A stretch of 5,654 nucleotides of DNA from an uncultured bacterium (GTDB taxonomy: Bacteria; Planctomycetota; Phycisphaerae; Phycisphaerales; SM1A02): positions 1-5,654 of the forward strand of contig CAIOTP010000317.1 in NCBI GenBank assembly GCA_903861235.1, read 5' to 3'. Positions 1-5,654 of this stretch are shown one piece after another. Under the pieces are notes generated by a model, which was given only the letters and a program-made list of their open reading frames with translations, did no database searches and was not told the origin of the DNA. Within the stretch, counting starts at the first letter, position 1; every line of letters starts with the position of its first letter. A program made the position numbers and the translations under genes.

Positions 1-263
1 ACCATGGCCAGGTTCAGCTCCGAAGCCATGCCCGGATCGGACGATCGCATGAGCCGCAGCGAGACGCCGGCGGCCAGAAGCAGCGCGGCCGCGGCGGCGA
101 GCCAACGGAAGCCGATCCGATGAAGGACCGGCGGCGCCTCCACGACGCACGGCAGCATGGGTGCGCTCGCCTCGAACAGGCGGTGGGCGAGCCCCACGGG
201 CTGCCGCCGCGCCGACACCCGCAGAAGCCGGTCGAGCCGAGGTGAGGATTCAGGTTCGTGCAT
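1..263 (-). CDS. Putative single-pass membrane protein, N-terminal part (runs off left edge)
   Basis: This is an open frame of 87 full codons from ATG at 263 that continues past the window edge. The family is not recognised. The first ~50 residues are charged and proline-rich (start MHEPESSPRLDRLLRV). One clear hydrophobic stretch follows at about residues 52-71 (FRWLAAAAALLLAAGVSL), then RLMRSSD. This suggests a cytoplasmic N-terminus, one membrane helix and an outer C-terminal part not seen here. A purine-rich AGGAAGGG lies 10 bases before the ATG (274-281) and supports the start. The gene begins 90 bases after the stop of an ECF sigma factor gene on the same strand, the usual position for an anti-sigma factor. 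That role is inference from position only: the visible cytoplasmic part has a single Cys and no HxxxCxxC zinc anti-sigma motif. It could equally be an unrelated membrane protein. Confidence 0.6.
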   Translation of the reverse strand, partial: MHEPESSPRLDRLLRVSARRQPVGLAHRLFEASAPMLPCVVEAPPVLHRIGFRWLAAAAALLLAAGVSLRLMRSSDPGMASELNLAM

Positions 264-353
264 GATCGCGATGCCCTTCCTGGAGGTTCTCCAAACGGGG
301 TAGCAGGGACTTGCTTGCAGGCAGGTTCCCGGGTTTCGTCGGTATCGGACGCT

Positions 354-914
354 TCAAGAGGCCTCCTCCCCCAGCCGCCGCTGGATCAGGGCCTTCAGCT
401 TCCTCAGGGCCCGGTGGTGCCTCGCCAACAGGGTTCCCAGGGGCTCCCCCAGCAGGTCCGCCATCTGCTGGAAGCCCAGGCCGCCCTGGTGGCGGAGATC
501 GATCACCAGCCGGTCCGGCTCGGACAGCTGCTCCATGGCCTCCCGGAGGGCGGCCAGTTCCTCCGGGGAAGCGTGCTCCTCGGTCCGGGCGGCCGGCCCC
601 ACATCCCCGAGAAGGTCCGTGTCCATGGGACGGGCGTGCTTCTTCCGCCGCCGCATCTCGTCACGGAGGCGGTTGATCGCGATGCGGAAGAGCCAGCTCT
701 CGAACCGCCCCTGCTCCACGTAGTCGGGCAGCTTGCGGGCCACCGTGCAGAAGACGCTCTGGGCGATCTCCTCGGCGAGCTCGGAATCGTGGGTGTAGCT
801 GCGGAGGAAGGCGAAGACCCGGGGGCCGAACCGCTCGACCAGCAGCCTCCACGCGGCGGCGTCTCCCGCGGCGGCGCGGGCGAGCAGCGGCGCCGTGTCG
901 TCGGGCTCGATCAT
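354..914 (-). CDS. ECF-type RNA polymerase sigma factor (sigma-70 family)
   Basis: The protein has 186 residues, a normal length for an ECF sigma factor with only regions 2 and 4. Region 2 covers about residues 24-91 and includes the core-binding stretch (ELAEEIAQSVFCTVARKL) and the -10 recognition stretch (GRFESWLFRIAINRLRDEMRRR). A linker at 92-122 joins it to region 4 at about 124-177, with a helix-turn-helix (GFQQMADLLGEPLGTLLARH, then HRALRKLK) that would read the -35 element. It should direct RNA polymerase to a specific promoter set; the regulon cannot be told from here. The ATG at 914 is fixed by an in-frame TAG five codons upstream (927-929). No clear Shine-Dalgarno is present. The gene starts 28 bases after the dnaB stop, so it is probably co-transcribed with dnaB. 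A putative membrane protein gene follows 90 bases downstream and may encode its regulator. The wording of region 4 resembles ECF factors of Planctomycetota, from memory. Confidence 0.93.
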   Translation of the reverse strand: MIEPDDTAPLLARAAAGDAAAWRLLVERFGPRVFAFLRSYTHDSELAEEIAQSVFCTVARKLPDYVEQGRFESWLFRIAINRLRDEMRRRKKHARPMDTDLLGDVGPAARTEEHASPEELAALREAMEQLSEPDRLVIDLRHQGGLGFQQMADLLGEPLGTLLARHHRALRKLKALIQRRLGEEAS

Positions 915-937
915 CGCCCGGCCAATCTACCGGGGCG
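915..937 (-). other. Possible RNA hairpin at the sigma factor start
   Basis: On the minus strand the dnaB-sigma spacer can fold as CGCCCCGG (937-930), loop TAGATTGG (929-922) and CCGGGCG (921-915). This is a seven-pair GC stem with one bulged C. The 3' arm touches the ATG at 914, so it covers the place where a ribosome binding site would be. There is no T-run after it, so it does not look like an intrinsic terminator. It could dampen translation of the sigma factor, but in sequence this GC-rich such stems also arise by chance. Confidence 0.3.
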
Positions 938-942
938 GACGA

Positions 943-2415
943 TCAGATGGGCAGGTCGTCGATCGGCGCAGCACGAGGCCGCTGTGCAGGCTCGAAGCCC
1001 GAAGGCGGCACCGCGTCGGTGAAGTCCCGGAAGCGCGTCAAGCGGCCGTCCCAGGTCAGGCGCACCACCCCGGTCGGGCCGTTGCGCTGCTTGGCCACGA
1101 TCAGTTCCGCCAGGCCGCGCTTGTCCGGGTTGGCCTCCAGCCAGTCGTCATCGCCCTGGTGGTAGTACTCCTCGCGGTGCAGCATGAGCACCACGTCGGC
1201 GTCCTGCTCGATGCTGCCGGACTCGCGCAAGTCGCTCATGCGGGGCTTGTGGCCCTCGCGCTGCTCGGCGGCGCGGTTGAGCTGGCTCAGGCAGATCACC
1301 GGCACCTCGAGCTCGCGGGCCATGGCCTTGATGCCACGGCTGATCTCGCTCACCTCCATCTGCCGGCTCTCCACGCGGCCGCCGCTGGACATGAGCTGCA
1401 GGTAGTCGATGAAGATGGCGCCCACGCCGTGCTGCTCCTTCAGGCGGCGAGCCTTGCTCCGCATGCTCAGCAGCGTCAGGCCAGGCGTGTCGTCGATCCA
1501 GACCTGGCACTGCTGCAGGCTCTCGCAGGCGCCGAGCAGCGCCCGGTAGTCCTCCTTGCGGAGCATGTTGCGGCGGAGCCGCTGGCCGTCGATGCCGCCC
1601 TTGGCGCACAGCATGCGCTGCACGAGCTGCTGCCGGCCCATTTCCAGGCTGAACATGGCCACGGGGTGCCCCGCCGCCGCCACGTTCTCCATCATGTTCA
1701 GCGCCAGGGCCGTCTTGCCCATGCTCGGACGCGCCGCCAGGATGACCATCTCGCCCTTCTGCAGGCCGCTGGTCATCTCGTCGAACTCCGCGAAGCCCGC
1801 GGGCAGACCGGTGAAGGGTTTGCCTTCGCTGTCCTCGATGATCTTGATGGTCTGGTCCAGGAGCTCCTGCAGGCTGCTGAAGCGGGCGCCGTCGCGCCGC
1901 TGCGCGATGGCGAAGATCCGCTGCTCCGCCGCCTCGAGCACCTGCTGCGGCTCGTGCGACGCACCTTGCGCGTCGGCCAGGATCTCCCCTGCGGCCCGCA
2001 TGAGCTCGCGGAGCGTGGACTTGTCGCGCACCAGCCGGGCGTGCTCGGAGGCATGCGCCGCGGTCGGCGAACTCTCGGCCAGCTCCACCAGATACGCCGT
2101 GCCGCCCACATCCTCCAGCACGCCGCGGTCGGTGAGCATCTGGTTGAGCTGGATCACGTCGAGCGTGGCGGTGCGATCCCAGATCTGCACCATGGCATCA
2201 AAGATGGCGCCGTGCGCCGGACGGTGGAAGTCCGCTCCCGTGGGCACGATCTGGATCACGTCACCCACCACGCGCGGATCGATCAGCATGGCGCCCAGCA
2301 GACTCATCTCCGCCTCGAGCGCATGAGGTGGCGTGGCGTCGAGCAGACGGCGCACGTCGCGGAGGTCGGCCCGCTCGCCGGGAGCGGCACGACCCTTGGG
2401 CCTGGGGGTGTCCAT
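943..2415 (-). CDS. dnaB: Replicative DNA helicase DnaB
   Basis: The protein has 490 residues, slightly longer than the usual ~450-470. It is the hexameric ATP-driven helicase that unwinds DNA at the replication fork and recruits primase. After a charged N-terminal extension of ~28 residues comes the DnaB N-terminal domain (about 28-135; PPHALEAEMSLLGAMLIDP, later HARLVRDKS). The RecA-like C-terminal domain (about 185-465) shows Walker A ARPSMGKTA (228-236), FSLEM (255-259), Walker B IFIDYLQLM (334-342), SQLNR (377-381), the DLRESGSIEQDAD motif (395-407) and KQRNGPTG (442-449) with the likely arginine finger R444. All key motifs are intact and no intein interrupts the P-loop. It starts 14 bases after the HU gene stop with no good Shine-Dalgarno, so translational coupling or a leaderless-type start is likely. 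The ATG at 2415 is the first in-frame start that does not run into the HU gene. Confidence 0.97.
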   Translation of the reverse strand: MDTPRPKGRAAPGERADLRDVRRLLDATPPHALEAEMSLLGAMLIDPRVVGDVIQIVPTGADFHRPAHGAIFDAMVQIWDRTATLDVIQLNQMLTDRGVLEDVGGTAYLVELAESSPTAAHASEHARLVRDKSTLRELMRAAGEILADAQGASHEPQQVLEAAEQRIFAIAQRRDGARFSSLQELLDQTIKIIEDSEGKPFTGLPAGFAEFDEMTSGLQKGEMVILAARPSMGKTALALNMMENVAAAGHPVAMFSLEMGRQQLVQRMLCAKGGIDGQRLRRNMLRKEDYRALLGACESLQQCQVWIDDTPGLTLLSMRSKARRLKEQHGVGAIFIDYLQLMSSGGRVESRQMEVSEISRGIKAMARELEVPVICLSQLNRAAEQREGHKPRMSDLRESGSIEQDADVVLMLHREEYYHQGDDDWLEANPDKRGLAELIVAKQRNGPTGVVRLTWDGRLTRFRDFTDAVPPSGFEPAQRPRAAPIDDLPI

Positions 2416-2429
2416 GAATCGGTCCGCGG

Positions 2430-2744
2430 TCAGCGGGCGGCGGCCGCGGCACCCACGGCGACCAGTTCGCCCTGCTCACGCATCAGGCGGCCCGGCTTGA
2501 AACGGACGGTTCGCTTGGCGGGCACCTGCACGGGCACGAGCGTCTTGGGGTTCTGGGCGGCGCGGGCGGCCCGCTGACGCACCTCGAACACGCCGAAGTC
2601 GCGGAACTCGAGACGGTTGCCGCGATCGAGCTCGGCCACGACGCCGTCGAGGAAGGCCTGCACCACCGTCTTCACGTCGTTCCGCTGCAGTCCGGTCTGC
2701 TGGGCGATGCGTTCGACGAGTTCCTTCTTGGTGATGGTGGCCAT
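2430..2744 (-). CDS. HU/IHF-family DNA-binding protein
   Basis: This is a 104-residue nucleoid protein of the HU/IHF fold that bends DNA as a dimer. The N-terminal helices (MATITKKELVERIAQQTG, then a helix to about residue 41) are followed by the beta saddle (RLEFRDFGVFEV, about 44-55) and the DNA-clasping arm. The arm contains the family signature RAARAAQNPKT (58-68) with the Pro of the NPKT turn that intercalates in HU/IHF proteins. It ends in RTVRFKPGRLMRE and an Ala-rich tail of about 8 residues beyond the ~90-residue norm. Two ATGs sit side by side (2747 and 2744). The GGAG at 2752-2755 is 7 bases from the second and only 4 from the first, and HU proteins commonly begin M-x-x-TKKEL, so 2744 is preferred. 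It heads a likely HU-dnaB-sigma unit. Whether it is a true HU, an IHF subunit or a lineage-specific paralogue cannot be decided here, so no symbol is given. Confidence 0.95.
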   Translation of the reverse strand: MATITKKELVERIAQQTGLQRNDVKTVVQAFLDGVVAELDRGNRLEFRDFGVFEVRQRAARAAQNPKTLVPVQVPAKRTVRFKPGRLMREQGELVAVGAAAAAR

Positions 2745-2747
2745 CAT

Positions 2748-2755
2748 CTCTCTCC
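2748..2755 (-). promoter_or_regulatory. Ribosome binding site of the HU gene
   Basis: GGAGAGAG on the minus strand lies directly before the tandem ATGATG. It is the strongest Shine-Dalgarno-like site in the window apart from that of lpxK, and its spacing favours the second ATG (2744) as the start. Confidence 0.6.
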
Positions 2756-2771
2756 AGATTGTGTGCGAGGC

Positions 2772-2795
2772 GCGACCGGCGCAAGTGCCGTTCGC
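2772..2795 (-). other. Possible hairpin in the HU mRNA leader
   Basis: The minus strand can pair GCGA-AC-GGC with GCC-GG-TCGC around the loop ACTTGC, giving two short stems with a 2x2 internal mismatch. If the promoter predicted just upstream is real, this hairpin would sit at the very 5' end of the HU transcript. No T-run follows, so it is not a convincing terminator for hldE. It may be chance pairing. Confidence 0.2.
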
Positions 2796-2802
2796 TGCAG
2801 GC

Positions 2803-2832
2803 AGTATGGAGGCCGGGAGCGTCGCCAGTCAA
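2803..2832 (-). promoter_or_regulatory. Putative sigma70-type promoter for HU-dnaB
   Basis: On the minus strand there is a -35-like TTGACT (2832-2827, 5 of 6 to TTGACA). An 18-base spacer follows, then a -10-like CATACT (2808-2803, 4 of 6 to TATAAT). Transcription would start near 2796, giving a leader of about 50 bases before the HU start. It lies in the largest spacer of the window, where the gene theme changes from envelope to chromosome functions. This makes a real promoter plausible, although the match is by eye. Confidence 0.45.
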
Positions 2833-2841
2833 GTGCCCGGT

Positions 2842-4371
2842 TCATCCACGGATCGTCCCCGCCTCGCTCCCCCGCATCCGGTGGATGGCGGCGGTGGTGC
2901 TGACACCGGCGACATGGTCGAGCAGCCTCAGGTCCACCCCAAGTTCCTGCAGCAGCGCGTGCTCGGCGACCTCCTCGGGCCGGCGATAGTCGCCCCCCTT
3001 GACGTAGATGGAGGGCCGTACCGCCCGGATCACCTCGTGGGCCGTCCGTTCCTCGAACCAGGTGACCAGGTCCACGCACTCCAGGGCCGCCAGGACCTCC
3101 ATCCGCTGCTCCAGGGGGAACACCGGCCGGTCCGAACCCTTGAGGGAGCGGACGGACGCGTCCGTGTTGAGAGCCACCACGAGCACATCGCCCAGTTCGC
3201 GGGCTTCGCGCAGGTAGGCCACGTGCCCCGCGTGGAGAATGTCGAAGCAGCCGTTGGTGAGCACGATCCGCTGGCCCAGGGCTCGGCGGGCGTCCAGCTC
3301 CACCTGCATGGCCGCGCGGCCGCGGATCTTGCCGACCATGTGCCCTGCCTGCGCCAACGCCTGCCGGCGAACCTGCGCGAAGGGAATGGGCACGGCTCCG
3401 AACACCTCCACCTCCAGGCCGGCGGCCACATTGGCGAAGGCGACCGCCTCCGGCCACGGGAAGCCGTTGGCCAGCGCCGCAGCCAGGGCCGCCAGGACCA
3501 TGTCGCCCGCACCGGTCACGTCGTAGACGCGGCGGGCCACGGTGGGCACATGCACCGGCTCGGCACCAGACCGGTCCAGGAAGGCGCCATGCTTGTCCAG
3601 CGTGAGCACCACCGCGTCCAGCCGGAAGCGGTCTCGAAGCGAGCGGGCGAGTTCGCGCAGTTCCGAGGGCTCGAACTCGGGGAGTGTCTTGCGGCCGCTG
3701 GCCAGTGCCGCCTCGGTGCGGTTGGGCGTGATGGCGGTGGCACCCGCGTAGCGGCTGTAGTCGGTGATGGCCGCGGGATCCACCAGCACCGGCTTGCCCA
3801 GCTTGCGACCGATCGCGATCACGCCCTGACACAGGCTCGGCGTGCAGACGCCCTTGGCGTAGTCCTCCAGGCAGATCACGCTGCACGAGGCCGCGGCCCT
3901 CTCGATCTGCTGCAGCAGCCGGGTCTCGATCGAGGCGTCGACCGGATCACGGCTCTCGATGTCCACGCGGAACATCTTCTGGGGATGACGATGCTGGGCC
4001 AGACCCACGATGCTGCGCTTGACCGTGGTGGGCCGGGAGGGATCCCGAAGCAGTCCCTCCGCGTCGCAGCCACCCTCGGCCAGCAGCCTGCGAAGCGTGG
4101 CGCCGTCGGCGTCGTCGCCCGTCACGCCGAAGCAACGGACCTTGCCACCCAGGGCCGCGGCACAGAGCGCCACGTTGCTCGAGCCTCCGGCCGTCTCCTG
4201 AAGATCCCGGGCCCCGCGACTCAGGAGCACCGGCACCGGCGCGTCCGGACTGAGACGGTCGGCCGATCCATGCTGGGCCTGGTCGAGCATGAAATCGCCC
4301 ACCACCAGCACCTCGAAGGACTTCCATCCCGCCAGCAGCGGAATCAGGCTCTCGGCATGCACGCTCACCAT
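2842..4371 (-). CDS. hldE: Bifunctional heptose 7-phosphate kinase / heptose 1-phosphate adenylyltransferase
   Basis: The 509-residue protein fits the two-domain HldE (RfaE) family, about 30 residues longer than the E. coli type. It makes ADP-heptose for the LPS inner core: the N-terminal half phosphorylates heptose 7-phosphate at C1 and the C-terminal half adds AMP from ATP. The PfkB/ribokinase-type half (about 18-345) shows GDFMLD (25-30), SPDAPVPV (41-48), GGSSNVA (62-68), DYAKG (170-174), TPN (215-217) and the catalytic DVTGAGD (284-290). The cytidylyltransferase-like half (about 365-500) shows TNGCFDILHAGH (372-383), RPVFPLEQR and KGGDY (458-462). Oddities are VDPA at 197-200 where E. 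coli has VDPK, and GAGDM where E. coli has GAGDT. The ATG at 4371 is chosen because the homologous region begins just after it and it lies 14 bases past the lpxK stop. The frame stays open for roughly 400 codons upstream across lpxK, but that part is a shadow. There is no clear Shine-Dalgarno, so translation is probably coupled to lpxK. Confidence 0.95.
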   Translation of the reverse strand: MVSVHAESLIPLLAGWKSFEVLVVGDFMLDQAQHGSADRLSPDAPVPVLLSRGARDLQETAGGSSNVALCAAALGGKVRCFGVTGDDADGATLRRLLAEGGCDAEGLLRDPSRPTTVKRSIVGLAQHRHPQKMFRVDIESRDPVDASIETRLLQQIERAAASCSVICLEDYAKGVCTPSLCQGVIAIGRKLGKPVLVDPAAITDYSRYAGATAITPNRTEAALASGRKTLPEFEPSELRELARSLRDRFRLDAVVLTLDKHGAFLDRSGAEPVHVPTVARRVYDVTGAGDMVLAALAAALANGFPWPEAVAFANVAAGLEVEVFGAVPIPFAQVRRQALAQAGHMVGKIRGRAAMQVELDARRALGQRIVLTNGCFDILHAGHVAYLREARELGDVLVVALNTDASVRSLKGSDRPVFPLEQRMEVLAALECVDLVTWFEERTAHEVIRAVRPSIYVKGGDYRRPEEVAEHALLQELGVDLRLLDHVAGVSTTAAIHRMRGSEAGTIRG

Positions 4372-4385
4372 GCCAGTGTATCGGC

Positions 4386-5393
4386 TCAGGCCGGTTTCCA
4401 GCCCCGAATCGCGGCGAGAATCGCCTGCCAGAGCCCCTCTTCGCCCGCCATGAACCGCACGCCGAGCCGGGGCACGAGCACGGGCAGGCTCACCGGATGG
4501 CCGCGAAGCTTGGTCCAGTCCTTGGCCGTGCAGAGCACCGCCGCGGCGCCCGACCGGATCGCGCGGGCGGACAGCTGCGCGACCGTGTCCGCGTCGAAAC
4601 GCTGGTGATCCCGCAGGAGGGGCGCGTCGCACACGCGGGCACCAAGCCGCTCCACCTCCCGAATGACCGACTGCGGATGGCCCACGCCCGCCCAGACCGC
4701 CACGGAAAGTCCATGCAGCGAGGACAGGCCGGACTCCGAGGCACCCTCCACCGTGATCCGGGACAGCCCCAGCCAGACGTGCGTGCATCGAGCCAGAGGA
4801 GGCCGCCCGTGCCAACGGGCCACGGTCGATTCGATCGATGCGTCGGCCTGCTCGGCCCGGCTGAGCACCACGCCCGATGCGCGGCGAAGGCCGCGAGACG
4901 GTTCGCGCAACCAGCCTTGGGGAAGAAGGCTTCCGCCGAGTCCCGGCCGGGAGGCGTCGACCAGCACCAGGTCGAAGTCTCGGGCCACGGCGCGGTGCTG
5001 GAAACCGTCGTCGAGCACGACGACCTGCACCGCCGGATCCCGAGCGATCCCCCGCTCGATCGCGCTTCGGCGATCGCCGCCCACCCACACCGGCACCCCC
5101 GGCAGCGACTCGCGATGCTCCACCGCCTCGTCGGCGTTCACGCCGCCCCGATAGCCGCGCATGGCGACCGCGGGCTTCATTCCCGCGGCCGACAGACGCT
5201 CGCAGACCCAGCGAACCACCGGCGACTTGCCGGTGCCTCCTGCCGTGATGTTGCCGACCGCGATCACCGGTCGCGGGGCTCGCCATGGCGTGGAACGATC
5301 CAGCCAGGCGTTGCGCACACGAATCGCCGCACCGTAGGCCCAGGAGGCGGGCAGGGTGAAGGGTGTCCAGGCCGGATGCAGTGGACCGCTCAT
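4386..5393 (-). CDS. lpxK: Tetraacyldisaccharide 4'-kinase (lipid A synthesis)
   Basis: This 335-residue protein has the usual LpxK length. It phosphorylates the 4' position of the lipid A disaccharide precursor with ATP at the inner face of the inner membrane. The amphipathic N-terminus (about 12-34) fits the membrane-associated helix of the family. The P-loop is at 46-58 (VGNITAGGTGKSP), followed by RGYR (79-82), the catalytic DDGFQHR (128-134), LLPQGWLREP (156-165), RDHQRF (261-266, matching the conserved DH pair) and TAKDWTKL (289-296). All expected active-site motifs are present. The ATG at 5393 overlaps the maf stop as ATGA, and AGAGGTGG at 5399-5406 gives a good ribosome site 5 bases upstream. 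The longer open frame to 5531 lies inside maf and is not used. hldE follows after 14 bases, so the two LPS genes are likely co-expressed. Confidence 0.96.
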   Translation of the reverse strand: MSGPLHPAWTPFTLPASWAYGAAIRVRNAWLDRSTPWRAPRPVIAVGNITAGGTGKSPVVRWVCERLSAAGMKPAVAMRGYRGGVNADEAVEHRESLPGVPVWVGGDRRSAIERGIARDPAVQVVVLDDGFQHRAVARDFDLVLVDASRPGLGGSLLPQGWLREPSRGLRRASGVVLSRAEQADASIESTVARWHGRPPLARCTHVWLGLSRITVEGASESGLSSLHGLSVAVWAGVGHPQSVIREVERLGARVCDAPLLRDHQRFDADTVAQLSARAIRSGAAAVLCTAKDWTKLRGHPVSLPVLVPRLGVRFMAGEEGLWQAILAAIRGWKPA

Positions 5394-5654
5394 GGCTCCC
5401 ACCTCTCGAGCACCTCTCGCACCAGCCGCCAAGGCAGACCGCCGACCGTGTCGGGGTCGCCGCTGCACACGATGCGCCAGCCCGCACGGCACCGCTCCTC
5501 GATGTCGTAGGCGCCAGCCTTCCCGCGCCAACCTCCGGAGGCGAGGTAGTCCTCCAGCCGCAGGTCATGCAGCGGCGGCAGCGTCACGGTGGCCAGGTCG
5601 GTCATCACCCGCTCGGTGGTCCCCCGTCGCACCGCCACCGAGGTCACCACCTCG
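5390..5654 (-). CDS. Maf-family nucleoside triphosphate pyrophosphatase, C-terminal part (runs off right edge)
   Basis: The last 87 or so codons of a Maf protein are visible; the start lies beyond the window. Maf proteins hydrolyse non-canonical or pyrimidine NTPs to NMP and pyrophosphate and have been linked to septum control. The visible part matches the C-terminal third of the YhdE-type: EVVTSVAV (the strand after the conserved H in 'H.V.T.V.'), LEDYLASGGWRGKAGAYDIEE, then CSGDPDTVGGLPWRLVREVL. The last stretch corresponds to the family's final 'G.Y..VVGLP' segment. The KAGAY element points to the YhdE (dTTP/UTP) branch rather than the YceF branch. The Gln that normally follows in 'AGAY.IQ' is Glu here. 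An apparent GTG start at 5650 is only an internal Val; the frame is open to the edge. The stop overlaps the lpxK start by 4 bases, implying translational coupling. Confidence 0.88.
   Translation of the reverse strand, partial: EVVTSVAVRRGTTERVMTDLATVTLPPLHDLRLEDYLASGGWRGKAGAYDIEERCRAGWRIVCSGDPDTVGGLPWRLVREVLERWEP
5399..5406 (-). promoter_or_regulatory. Ribosome binding site of lpxK
   Basis: AGAGGTGG on the minus strand lies 5 bases before the lpxK ATG and inside the last codons of maf. It supports the 5393 start over the longer in-frame option. Confidence 0.55.

Noticed and set aside
312..323. Near-palindrome TGCTTGCAGGCA between the sigma and membrane protein genes
   Set aside because: It is short, imperfect and without a T-run or a second copy in the window. 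I could not support it as an operator or terminator.
258..1022. 254-codon plus-strand frame over the sigma factor
   Set aside because: It is antisense to a well-supported ECF sigma factor, with biased composition and no motifs.
1720..1745. Possible intein or insertion in the dnaB P-loop, a common intein site
   Set aside because: Walker A reads straight through and the protein length is normal, so there is no insertion.
895..2577. 560-codon open frame on the plus strand opposite dnaB
   Set aside because: It lies fully antisense to an intact dnaB, its product is a low-complexity mix rich in H, A, L and R, and it matches no family. Long antisense frames are expected at this GC content.
2748..2841. 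Intrinsic terminator after hldE
   Set aside because: No strong stem followed by a T-run is present on the minus strand. The only stem has mismatches and no U-tract.
2744..3886. 380-codon minus-strand frame overlapping hldE
   Set aside because: The translation is rich in Gly, Arg and Pro without domain features and overlaps the true hldE frame.
2617..4608. 663-codon open frame on the plus strand opposite hldE
   Set aside because: It is antisense to a complete hldE with all motifs, and its translation has no recognisable domain. It is a codon-bias shadow.
2842..5568. 908-codon frame suggesting a fused protein upstream of HldE
   Set aside because: The upstream 399 codons are out of frame with lpxK, which is clearly the real gene there. 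The family homology begins only near 4371.

Overview
The window is a high-GC bacterial segment in which every supported gene lies on the minus strand, so it reads from right to left. The gene set points to a Gram-negative (LPS-making) bacterium. The ECF sigma factor (region 4 with the GTLLARHHRAL motif), the HU protein (FRDFGVFEV, NPKTLVPV) and the scarcity of Shine-Dalgarno sites resemble Planctomycetota, perhaps Phycisphaerae. That placement is from memory of the families and was not tested by a search.

Layout in transcription order: (1) The C-terminal end of a Maf-type nucleoside triphosphate pyrophosphatase runs off the right edge (5390-5654). (2) lpxK, the lipid A 4'-kinase, starts inside the maf stop codon (ATGA overlap). 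(3) hldE, the bifunctional heptose kinase/adenylyltransferase, follows 14 bases after lpxK. These three look like one transcription unit, and lpxK and hldE both serve lipopolysaccharide synthesis. (4) A 97-base spacer follows, with a plausible sigma70-type promoter and a small leader hairpin. (5) An HU-family DNA-binding protein comes next. (6) dnaB, the replicative helicase, starts 14 bases after the HU gene. (7) An ECF-type sigma factor starts 28 bases after dnaB. (8) After a 90-base gap comes the first 87 codons of a putative single-pass membrane protein that runs off the left edge. It is a candidate anti-sigma partner by position only.

The window therefore joins an envelope block (maf-lpxK-hldE) to a chromosome block (HU-dnaB), followed by a regulatory block (sigma factor and membrane protein). 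All spacings are short and same-strand. The only stretch that looks like a new transcription start is between hldE and the HU gene.

I saw no RNA gene, CRISPR array, insertion sequence, integrase, phage gene or long repeat. No gap between genes exceeds about 100 bases. Very long open frames on the plus strand opposite dnaB and hldE are high-GC shadows. I do not see a new biological system here. The items worth a second look are family-level residue changes in Maf and HldE, the coupling of a sigma factor to dnaB, and possible RNA structures at two translation starts.
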